Source: an uncultured bacterium | GTDB lineage: Bacteria; Planctomycetota; UBA1135 | NCBI GenBank assembly: GCA_937919925.1 | Contig: CALFOT010000080.1 | Location: forward strand, 1-55,958 | Direction: 5' to 3' | Length of the DNA: 55,958 bases | Shown here: positions 44,525 through 52,306 of the stretch, one piece after another | How positions within the stretch are numbered: position 1 is the stretch's first letter | How the letters are laid out: each line of letters starts with the position of its first letter | Translations under genes and position numbers: made by a program | Notes under the pieces: generated by a model | Database searches by the model: none | The model's input: the letters and a program-made list of their open reading frames with translations, nothing else | Told to the model about the DNA's origin: nothing

Positions 44525-46684
44525 ATGTACCGCCCCCTTTTGCTGTTTCTACTGTTTGCCGCGCTGCCATCCGCAGCTGCTGCTCAGAATCCCAATGACC
44601 CTGGTCTACTCGACTCAGTCATTCTCGAGTATGCCGGCCGCCCATGGCGCCTACCGGCCAGTCACCAAGTAGATGGTGCTTCGGAGCAGATCAATATCGT
44701 TGGCCGCATCAAAAGAAAGCCTGCAGATCAGGGGGTCAGCGCAACCGGTCAGCCAATCTTGGCCGCAGGTGTGAGCAGCCCAAACCGCGATTTGCGCAAC
44801 GCCTTGCGCGATTTAGATGATGCTTCGGCCAACAATCAAGCCGCGGCGATGATGACTCTTGCTGGGCAAATAAAAGCAGTTTTGTTCGGCAACACCCAGG
44901 GGCGCATTTACGACGGCTTCGCGCTACTGAATACCAACCGCGGTGGTTGGCTTGCCGATCATGTACAGGGTGAATACAAAACCAAACGTGCCGAGAATCG
45001 CGGTTTGGTGGCGCCAGGTTTGGACGGTCATGTGCGCCCAGTATGGGAAGTGAATGTCAACCTGATGTATTTTGATGAAGAAGTTGATACCGATACTTAC
45101 TTCTTATTGATTCCCCCACAAGCTGATTTTCGCGACATGTTGCTGGTCCATTACAAGGTTTACAGCACCACCACCGAAAGCTTTGCGCCCACTACTTTGT
45201 TACAAGATGTGGATCCTTTCGGCGCCGGCAAGTTGCCTTCCAAAGGTTTTGATGCCGCATGGAAATCTCTCGGCAAGGATGAGATTACCGAAATCTCCAT
45301 GAACCATGGCCCGCTGGGCACGATTCGGGGTTTACAGATTTGGGGTTGGTATGCCACTCCCGATCGTAGTTTATTTATTCAGCCGGTATGGGAGTCTTTG
45401 AATCCACAAACACAAGCTTTGCGACGGGACCCACGTGGCCAAGTCATGATGGCGCAATTGGCGACATTAGGTTTGGCACAGATTGGGGATGCTGCTCCCG
45501 AGAAAAAGGTATTGGCAATCGCCGAGGCAGTTTTGCAAGGCGCAAGCCCAGCTGTAGTGCAGGCCATGCTCAACAACCCTCAGATTGCGCCACTTGGTAC
45601 GCATGATCAATGGCAACAAGAGCTGAGCCATCGCAACTTATTCCCCCAAGAGGCGCTCGATTTATTGGCGCTTGAAGGCATTCAGCCGGGTATCGTCGGC
45701 CCCAACCGTTTGGGCCCTTATGATGCTATTTTAGTTTTTGCAAACCATGAGGTGTATTTAGATTCACTTGATTTACTGGAAGGGCATGACCCCCTCACCG
45801 GTTTTGCTGTACCGCTGCCAACGGATGGGCAAAATCAAGAGTTGTTGCTCAAGGTCATCAATCTCGACTCAGCAACACATTATTTACAGAGCTTTGATTA
45901 CGGACCTGCCTTGCATGATGATATTGCAACGTGCTCCACTGCCCCCTCAGGGGGCCACAGCTTAGAAATATTTGTCGATCAACCCGTACAGGGTGCGCCC
46001 AAAATGGCAGAGCTGCAATGGCGCTTGGGTTGGGGCTTGCGGAAAGGTTTCGGCACGCTGCAACAGTTCGATATCTTCACCCAGCTCCAAGATGCCGCCG
46101 GACTCGTTACCTTCACAGATGGTCATGGCGCAGCTGCAGAAGGATGGCAATACCCGGTAGTGGATCGCGGCGGCGATTGGCGCGTGAACCCGCCCGCACA
46201 ATGGCTCGGGGCAGGCACGACACCATTGCAAGAAGGCGGATCAGATGGCGTCGTAATTGGTGCAGCCACGCCTGGTTATGGGGTTGCGCGGATGCCGTTT
46301 AGTGATTTATCGGCACTCCACCCCAACCATGCGGTCAACGCGGATACGGATAACGATGGTATTGCCGACGCTCTGCTGTTTCCAAGTTGGCTACGCAACA
46401 CCAATGCGCAACAGGGTGATTTAATCCCCGCTACTAAACTTTGGGAGCCATTTTTGTACCTGAACCCCGTCGATGGATCGCGTTTTCAAGATGCGCAAAA
46501 TCCAGCACTCGGTTTGTGGGCGGATTTGAGCTACGCTTTCGGCGAACCTTTACCAGCTGCAGTCAACCGCAGTGTGCATATACGGCGGCCGCGTTCCTTG
46601 GGCCAAGCTCTCTGGCATGTGGATGGTTTGTTTCGCGAATCCTCCGGCGTGCCTTCCCGCACTACCGATCGTTTTACGCGTTAA
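44525..46684 (+). CDS. Large secreted protein of unknown function
   Basis: This 719-residue protein has a signal peptide ending SAAAAQ. I recognise no domain. Visible: an opening with DSVILEYAGRPWRLP, a central helical part with MMAQLATLGLAQIGDAAPEK, and a C-terminal half with calcium-loop-like NADTDNDGIADALLFPSW. It has no Cys pairs or catalytic motif I can name. It lies 111 nt after the ECF sigma gene on the same strand and is convergent with the kinase gene, so it may be a target of that sigma factor. Confidence 0.72.
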   Translation: MYRPLLLFLLFAALPSAAAAQNPNDPGLLDSVILEYAGRPWRLPASHQVDGASEQINIVGRIKRKPADQGVSATGQPILAAGVSSPNRDLRNALRDLDDASANNQAAAMMTLAGQIKAVLFGNTQGRIYDGFALLNTNRGGWLADHVQGEYKTKRAENRGLVAPGLDGHVRPVWEVNVNLMYFDEEVDTDTYFLLIPPQADFRDMLLVHYKVYSTTTESFAPTTLLQDVDPFGAGKLPSKGFDAAWKSLGKDEITEISMNHGPLGTIRGLQIWGWYATPDRSLFIQPVWESLNPQTQALRRDPRGQVMMAQLATLGLAQIGDAAPEKKVLAIAEAVLQGASPAVVQAMLNNPQIAPLGTHDQWQQELSHRNLFPQEALDLLALEGIQPGIVGPNRLGPYDAILVFANHEVYLDSLDLLEGHDPLTGFAVPLPTDGQNQELLLKVINLDSATHYLQSFDYGPALHDDIATCSTAPSGGHSLEIFVDQPVQGAPKMAELQWRLGWGLRKGFGTLQQFDIFTQLQDAAGLVTFTDGHGAAAEGWQYPVVDRGGDWRVNPPAQWLGAGTTPLQEGGSDGVVIGAATPGYGVARMPFSDLSALHPNHAVNADTDNDGIADALLFPSWLRNTNAQQGDLIPATKLWEPFLYLNPVDGSRFQDAQNPALGLWADLSYAFGEPLPAAVNRSVHIRRPRSLGQALWHVDGLFRESSGVPSRTTDRFTR

Positions 46685-46696
46685 GTTGCAAGACAA

Positions 46697-48901
46697 CTAC
46701 TCGCTAACGGCTTCAAGATTTTCGCGAATCCGTTGCAGCAGTGGATGCCCTTGGGGAGCCTTCGCTGAGGCCAAAGCAAGCGCTTCGCGAAACAACAATG
46801 CGGCCTCTTGCAGACGCCCACGCTGCTCTTCGATTAAGCCAAGATTATTCAAGCTACCGGCAAGGTGCGGATGATCGGCAGGCAAAATACGCCGACGCAT
46901 CGCAAGTGATTCAAGGAAAAGTTTCTCCGCTTCATCAAGGCGCCCGCTAGTTTGATAAGCCATCCCTAAGTTATTCAGCGTAGTGGCTAAATCAGGGTGC
47001 TCCTGATGTTGATACAGCCGTGTTTGGATATCGCGAGCACGTTGAAAAAAAGCTATGGCCTCTTCGTTGCGTTGTGCGTCAAGGGCCAGTGCACCCAAGT
47101 TGTTCAAGGTGCTCGCGAGCTCCTTGCCATAAGCTCCATGCAGAAGTTCACGCAATTCTAAAGCATGCAAGTATTCCGTTTCTGCCTGGTCGAACTCTCC
47201 CATGGTGTGATGCACCAAACCCAGCGTATTCCACGCCGACGCCACTTCTTCGTGTTTCTCGCCAAATGCCTCTTGGCGTAAAGTGAGGCTGGCCCGCAAA
47301 GCCGTCTCGGCGGCTAATAGTTGGCCAGCGCGGCGCGCAGCAACCCCTAAATCGAAGTTGATATCGGATTGACTGATGGGATCTGCTGTGGCCGCGTCGG
47401 CGACGGCATCGCGGGCGCGAGTGAGTAAGGGAATCGCGCGCTTTTCATCGCCAAGGTTGAGCAACACACGACCGAGTGCGGCAGCCAGTTCCCGCGCAAC
47501 TTGTGGTTCTTCGTTGAGATCTTCAAATAGCGTTTCCAAATCGTTCGTGAAAAAATCTTCCATGCTCATGTCAGAAAGACCTTGCGCCCAGGGATCAGGC
47601 TTGCCGAAAAAATCAATCAGAAACTCGGACACTCGACCTGCGGTCAGTCCTTTGCGCGTTGCAACTCGGCTTTGTTCTAGCCATGCAGCAAGCCCAGTAC
47701 CACTGACAATCAGGACCAGCGCAGTGAGAGAAACAGCCACCCGATTGCGCATAAAAAACCGGCGACCGCGATACCACATGGAATCCGGCCGCGCCTTCAC
47801 CGGCAAACCACGTAACCACCGCTCCAGGTCGTCGGCCAAGGCTTGCACCGTTGGGTAACGGCGCGCCGGTTCTTTGCGCAAACAATGTGCCACAATAGCA
47901 TCCAAATCGCGAGGGAAACGTGGCACCAAACTGCATAATGACGGCGGCGCTTCTTCACTCACAATGCGCGCCAAATCAAAGCTGGTGCGATCGTCAGCAC
48001 AAAACGGCAAGCCACCACTGAGCAGACGAAATAAAATCACGCCGAGTGCATAAATATCACTGGCCGTCCCCACTACTTCCCCGCGCATTTGCTCAGGACT
48101 AGCATATTCCGGGGTGAAAATGGGCATTTGCGGCAAAGTGAGTTCTTCTTGTAGCAAGCCATCTTGCGCATCTTCCGCAACCAATAATTTGGCAATGCCA
48201 AAATCAAGCAAGGATGCATGGCCATCTGCGCGAACCATAATATTGCCGGGTTTCAAATCGCGATGAACGACCAATTGCTGGTGCGCAAACTGCACCGCCT
48301 CGGCGACTTCTAGCATCAAGCGAATTTTTTGACGCACACTCAGCTCCACTTGCGCGCAGTAATCCAGCAAAGTGAGGCCGTCGATGTACTCCATCGCCAA
48401 CCACGGAGTGCCATCTGTGGTCGTGCCGCCATCGACCAAGCCTGCAATATGCGGATGATTCAGGCGCGCAAGAGTGGCGCGTTCGCGCACAAACCGTTGC
48501 GCAAAAATCGTACCGCCCATGGCTGCCCGTAACAGCTTGACAGCCACTGTTTGCTCAAAACCTTCATGGCGCTGCGCGCGATACACCTCCCCCATGCCAC
48601 CGCTGCCAAGCACCGCTTCTAAACGAAACGGCCCAAATTGTTCGCCCAAACGACGTTCCGCTGCCGCTGCAGGTTCGATGAAGTGTGGCGCGATTTCCGG
48701 TTTCTCAAAACGCATGGAGCCCGGTTCCGTTGCAGCTGCCAGCAGTTCCTCGAGTTCATCCGCTAACGCGGAATCCGTCGCGCGGAGCTGCATGACTTTC
48801 GCGGCTTGCTCCAAGCGCGGAAGCGCAATGGCGTCGGCAAAGGCTTGTTCCAGCATCTGCCAACGCGCGACCTCATCTTGGGGCTGCCGAGCTTCCGTCA
48901 T
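46697..48901 (-). CDS. Membrane Ser/Thr protein kinase with TPR tail
   Basis: This 734-residue protein has an N-terminal kinase domain (residues about 75-340) with GSGGMGEVYRA, the Lys in VAVKLLRA, HRDLKPGN and DFGIAKLL, and activation-segment FTPEYASPEQMRGE; all catalytic residues are present. One membrane helix (VSLTALVLIVSGTGLAAWL, about residue 395) separates it from an extracytoplasmic TPR domain of about six repeats (LASTLNNLGALALDAQRNEE). The TPR may sense a signal or partner, and the kinase act in the cytoplasm. This design is characteristic of Planctomycetota and Acidobacteria. Confidence 0.92.
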   Translation of the reverse strand: MTEARQPQDEVARWQMLEQAFADAIALPRLEQAAKVMQLRATDSALADELEELLAAATEPGSMRFEKPEIAPHFIEPAAAAERRLGEQFGPFRLEAVLGSGGMGEVYRAQRHEGFEQTVAVKLLRAAMGGTIFAQRFVRERATLARLNHPHIAGLVDGGTTTDGTPWLAMEYIDGLTLLDYCAQVELSVRQKIRLMLEVAEAVQFAHQQLVVHRDLKPGNIMVRADGHASLLDFGIAKLLVAEDAQDGLLQEELTLPQMPIFTPEYASPEQMRGEVVGTASDIYALGVILFRLLSGGLPFCADDRTSFDLARIVSEEAPPSLCSLVPRFPRDLDAIVAHCLRKEPARRYPTVQALADDLERWLRGLPVKARPDSMWYRGRRFFMRNRVAVSLTALVLIVSGTGLAAWLEQSRVATRKGLTAGRVSEFLIDFFGKPDPWAQGLSDMSMEDFFTNDLETLFEDLNEEPQVARELAAALGRVLLNLGDEKRAIPLLTRARDAVADAATADPISQSDINFDLGVAARRAGQLLAAETALRASLTLRQEAFGEKHEEVASAWNTLGLVHHTMGEFDQAETEYLHALELRELLHGAYGKELASTLNNLGALALDAQRNEEAIAFFQRARDIQTRLYQHQEHPDLATTLNNLGMAYQTSGRLDEAEKLFLESLAMRRRILPADHPHLAGSLNNLGLIEEQRGRLQEAALLFREALALASAKAPQGHPLLQRIRENLEAVSE

Positions 48902-49013
48902 ACGTCTATCCTACGCAATATGCCTGATTGAAAAAGTGTCAGCAATATTTTGTGCCGAGGAATTTGCTGTGCGTCTTCTTAGTGATTGGGCAATTCGCCC
49001 TTTTTAAAACAGC

Positions 49014-49643
49014 ATGAAACTAAAGATTCTCATTTTCGCGCTTCTGGCGCTCTTGTTCTGCAGCAGTGGGATATCTGCGCAGTCTTACTACAGTTATCCA
49101 CCGGGTTACAGCTTCGGTCAAAACGGCACCTTACTGCAACCGAATGGCTCCGATGGCTGGCCTGGTGATACGCCAGCTGGCACACCGGGAGCCCCTCCAG
49201 GAACTCCTCCGAATGGCGGTCCTGGTGGTTCTGGATTTGGTTCTGGCAATGGCGGTAACGGCGGCGATGGTGGCACCGAAGATGATGGCGGCTACGGCGG
49301 TGGCGGTGGCGAAAGTGGCCCCGCTGGCGGCTTTGGCGGTGATGGTGGTAGCGGTGGCGACGGCGATGATGATGTTTTCTTCGGCGATGATGGCGGCAAT
49401 GGCGGCGATGGCGGCGATGGCGTAGATGGCGGCGGCGCTGGCGGCGACGGTGGTGATGGTGGCGATGGTCTTTTTGCTGGCGGCGATGGCGGCGATGGTG
49501 GCGATGGTGGCACCAAACCAGGCGGCCCAGCTGCAGAAGATGGTGAAGATGGCGAAGATGGCGATAACCATCTTGAAGACTTCCTGAATGCTCTCGTGCC
49601 TGTGCTTGAGGCACTTGGAGTTCTCACAGCCATGCTGGTATAA
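49014..49643 (+). CDS. Secreted Gly-Asp repeat protein
   Basis: This 209-residue protein has a signal peptide ending SGISAQ. Residues about 55-180 are a low-complexity run of GGDGG and GGNGG units with few other residues, encoded by repeated GGC GAT codons. A C-terminal acidic stretch (EDGEDGEDGDNHLEDF) precedes an amphipathic tail LNALVPVLEALGVLTAMLV, possibly a membrane-associating helix. Such runs may form flexible or calcium-binding fibres. The antisense ORFs here are His/Ala artefacts of this repeat. It ends 5 nt before the next gene and both are probably one operon. Confidence 0.72.
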   Translation: MKLKILIFALLALLFCSSGISAQSYYSYPPGYSFGQNGTLLQPNGSDGWPGDTPAGTPGAPPGTPPNGGPGGSGFGSGNGGNGGDGGTEDDGGYGGGGGESGPAGGFGGDGGSGGDGDDDVFFGDDGGNGGDGGDGVDGGGAGGDGGDGGDGLFAGGDGGDGGDGGTKPGGPAAEDGEDGEDGDNHLEDFLNALVPVLEALGVLTAMLV

Positions 49644-49648
49644 GCACC

Positions 49649-51184
49649 ATGAAATCGATGCGACCATTTCTCATTCTTGGTGTTGCTGCTCTCTTTGCAT
49701 CCTGGCTGATCTGGCCGGATCACAATTCCACAGTCGTTGTCCCAACGACAACGACTGTGGATGCTCCCCTCTCATCTTTGGCAACGGAAGCCACTCTGTT
49801 GCTTCCGCAGGCACCGATCATCCAAAGAAGCCCTGTCAGCAACCAACTTCCAGCAACAGTGGCCCAAGCCGCAACCGATCCAAGCGGGGCAGAAAACCAA
49901 TCCGGAACCGTTTTCGGCCAAATCCTTGACAGTACTGGAACCCCAATACCAGTGGGAAACGTATTCGTTTTTGAGCGCTCGAAACAGATTGCCACAGCCA
50001 AGATTTGCGGAGAAGAGCTGCAGTATTGCGTCGAGCTTGCAGCCAACAAATATTATGAATTCATGGTGGATCCATCTTCTCTGGCCGGCGGATTCCTACC
50101 ACCTTTACGCCAGTCAAGAAACTCCGCCTTGCGCGGAAATGCTACAGATCCCAACAACCCGCATAATTTTGTAAAGTCCATCGTGAAAGTGGAAGCCGGT
50201 TTGAAGCAACGCCTTGATTTGGCGGTGTCTTTACCTGCGGCGGTCTTCGGCAGGGTGCTGGATCCTCAGGGGAAACCACTTCCGGGTGTCCAGCTGCGGA
50301 TGAATGGGATGCATCAGCAGCAAGGCATTCAAGCCATGGATGATCTCACCAATGAGCTGGGAGAATTTCACATCACCGAGATTGCCCCGGGCGATTTCCG
50401 CTTGTCTCTCTACACCAACCCAGAAACAACACCAGCCGATGGCAGCTGGAGTCCACCCTCCCCACAGCTCGTCACTTTGTACGCCGGGCAGGCCTACGAC
50501 TTTGGAGACATCCACCTCGGCAGAGGATCTCATTCCATTCTTGGTTCGGTAGTGAACCAAGACGGCGATCCTTTTGTCAACCGCGTGATTTTGTGCTACT
50601 CGAACGATCCTGAACAGGATGGGTCCACCCTACACAACATGGGCGCACCCCTCACGCGAGTCACCACGGATAGGAACGGTAATTTTGAGATGAAAAATAT
50701 AGCTGCCACCAAAATAAAAATCCTACTCACTTCTGACTTTCTTCCTGGCCAGGCTATGGGCGCTGGCAAGCCAGCCATGTGGGAGTATCCATTAGAATTT
50801 GACTTAAGCGCGTGCCCAGGGGTTTTGGACATCGGCCAACACATCGTGCACGAAAGCCGCCCTTATGAAATTTCAGGAGACTTAATCTTTGATCCAGCAT
50901 GGTTAGCGTTACAGGGAAATCAAAAAAGCGATCTTGCCCTGACCCTTAGCCCGATTGAGGGGGTTGTTTTAGAGCCAGGAATACGCCGTAATCCGCTGCA
51001 AAAACAAAGAGTCCCCCTCGATTTCGAGAAGGACACCTATTTGTTTCGCGTAGAAACACCTCTAGCCAAAGCTAGGCTCACCTTCTCATTGCGCGGGTAT
51101 CCGGAGATCAGCTTCGTGGTGCGGCCAGAAGCCTTGCAGCGAAAGTCCCGCAACTTGCACATCCCTTCCGACTTTAGGAAGTGA
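49649..51184 (+). CDS. Membrane-anchored protein with carboxypeptidase-regulatory-like domains
   Basis: This 511-residue protein has an N-terminal anchor (FLILGVAALFASWLIW), then a Thr/Pro/Ala-rich linker and three or so CarboxypepD_reg-like beta domains (SGTVFGQILDSTGTPIPVGN, VFGRVLDPQGKPLPGVQLRM, ILGSVVNQDGDPFVNRVILC). These domains bind or present ligands at the surface. It follows the Gly-Asp gene by 5 nt, suggesting a joint surface structure. Its 3' end overlaps the convergent DUF2231 gene by 11 nt. Confidence 0.8.
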   Translation: MKSMRPFLILGVAALFASWLIWPDHNSTVVVPTTTTVDAPLSSLATEATLLLPQAPIIQRSPVSNQLPATVAQAATDPSGAENQSGTVFGQILDSTGTPIPVGNVFVFERSKQIATAKICGEELQYCVELAANKYYEFMVDPSSLAGGFLPPLRQSRNSALRGNATDPNNPHNFVKSIVKVEAGLKQRLDLAVSLPAAVFGRVLDPQGKPLPGVQLRMNGMHQQQGIQAMDDLTNELGEFHITEIAPGDFRLSLYTNPETTPADGSWSPPSPQLVTLYAGQAYDFGDIHLGRGSHSILGSVVNQDGDPFVNRVILCYSNDPEQDGSTLHNMGAPLTRVTTDRNGNFEMKNIAATKIKILLTSDFLPGQAMGAGKPAMWEYPLEFDLSACPGVLDIGQHIVHESRPYEISGDLIFDPAWLALQGNQKSDLALTLSPIEGVVLEPGIRRNPLQKQRVPLDFEKDTYLFRVETPLAKARLTFSLRGYPEISFVVRPEALQRKSRNLHIPSDFRK

Positions 51185-51635
51185 GGGCTTCGGCCGTGGC
51201 CTCGGCACCGTTGGGGTAGATGATGGCTCCGCCGCGATGCCCCACCATGGCTCCCACCACCAATAAGCCAATGGTTGCTGCCAGATAAAGGTAGCGAGCG
51301 GCTTGCCCGAGTCGGCCGGCCAAAAATCCGGCTGCAGCCAATGGCAAAACCACCATTGCGAAGATTTCAAACCCTTCGGCGAGCTCTTCATGAGCCTCGA
51401 AAGCTTCTTCGCTAGACCCGTGTTCAAAGTAGTCCTCATCCCTCTCGCCAGTTTCAACGGCAGCCCATGTACTGATACTGAGAATCACTTGCAACGCCAT
51501 GACTACCAGCCAAATGGAGCGAGGTTGCGCGCCACGCCTCATGACCAATAGGGCTGCCAGCGTAAACATTGGCAGGAGAACCACAAGCGCCAACGGCATG
51601 TGGACAAGTGCAGGGTGCAAGGGATCTGGAATCAT
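51174..51635 (-). CDS. DUF2231-like membrane protein
   Basis: This 153-residue protein has four membrane helices and starts MIPDPLHPALVHMPLALVVL, the DUF2231 signature (HPxxVHxP). An acidic, His-containing loop (DEDYFEHGSSEEAFEAHEEL) lies between helices 2 and 3. Members of this family may bind haem or sense redox state; function here unknown. It is divergent from the LuxR-type regulator, with starts 112 nt apart. Confidence 0.8.
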   Translation of the reverse strand: MIPDPLHPALVHMPLALVVLLPMFTLAALLVMRRGAQPRSIWLVVMALQVILSISTWAAVETGERDEDYFEHGSSEEAFEAHEELAEGFEIFAMVVLPLAAAGFLAGRLGQAARYLYLAATIGLLVVGAMVGHRGGAIIYPNGAEATAEALTS

Positions 51636-51746
51636 GCATGTACCTACGGCTCTTGGCGGACAAATGTTCTAGGTCTTATGCTCTACTTGATGAATTGGCG
51701 TGGCAGCACCATCATCCTCGGGCATCCGCCGGACACTTCTTACTTC

Positions 51747-52292
51747 ATGAACACAAACTCATCCCTCCTTACGCAGCGATGGCTTGCCATTCTGATGTTC
51801 ATCATCTGTGCCTGGGGGATTGCCGATATCAGTTTTGATTCGCCACAGGAGCGGCAACCGGTTCATCTCACTTTTGAGATTGCCCTCCTCCTGTGCTCCA
51901 TGTCTGCAGGCATTTGGTTGTGGCGCTCCTGGCGTAGGTCGGAAAAGGACCTCCTCGCAGTGCGCTACTCCTTAGAGCAATCCCATCAAACTCAGGAAGA
52001 GTGGCGTCAGCGGGCTTCCCTTTTCATCGACGGTTTCCATCACGCCCTCGCCGAACAATTCAGCGATTGGCAGCTGACCCCTGCTGAGTGTGAAGTCGCG
52101 CAATTTCTGCTGCGCGGCTTCAGCCATAAAGATATCGCTCGCTTTAGCGGTCGCAGTGAACGCACGGCACGTCAACATTCTGTTGCGGTGTACAAGAAGG
52201 CCAAACTCGCTGGACGCGCGGAGCTGTCTGCCTTTTTCCTGGAAGGGCTGCTGCCAGCCCCAACACAGACGGAATCTGCTCGCAGAGACTAG
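51747..52292 (+). CDS. Membrane-tethered LuxR-type transcriptional regulator
   Basis: The start at 51747 (MNTNSSLLTQRWLAILMFII) gives 181 residues, with two membrane helices (about 12-28 and 42-62), a coiled-coil linker (LLAVRYSLEQSHQTQEEWRQ) and a C-terminal LuxR-type helix-turn-helix (LTPAECEVAQFLLRGFSHKD, then IARFSGRSERTARQHSVAVY). No receiver domain is present. The regulator would act on DNA while anchored in the membrane. It might control the divergent DUF2231 gene. Confidence 0.82.
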   Translation: MNTNSSLLTQRWLAILMFIICAWGIADISFDSPQERQPVHLTFEIALLLCSMSAGIWLWRSWRRSEKDLLAVRYSLEQSHQTQEEWRQRASLFIDGFHHALAEQFSDWQLTPAECEVAQFLLRGFSHKDIARFSGRSERTARQHSVAVYKKAKLAGRAELSAFFLEGLLPAPTQTESARRD

Positions 52293-52306
52293 CGCCGCAG
52301 CCGTGA

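Noticed and set aside
49030-49723. Long antisense ORFs rich in His, Arg, Ser and Pro opposite the Gly-Asp gene
   Set aside because: They are the reverse reading of a GGC-GAT repeat, which lacks stops in several frames; no family features or ribosome sites.
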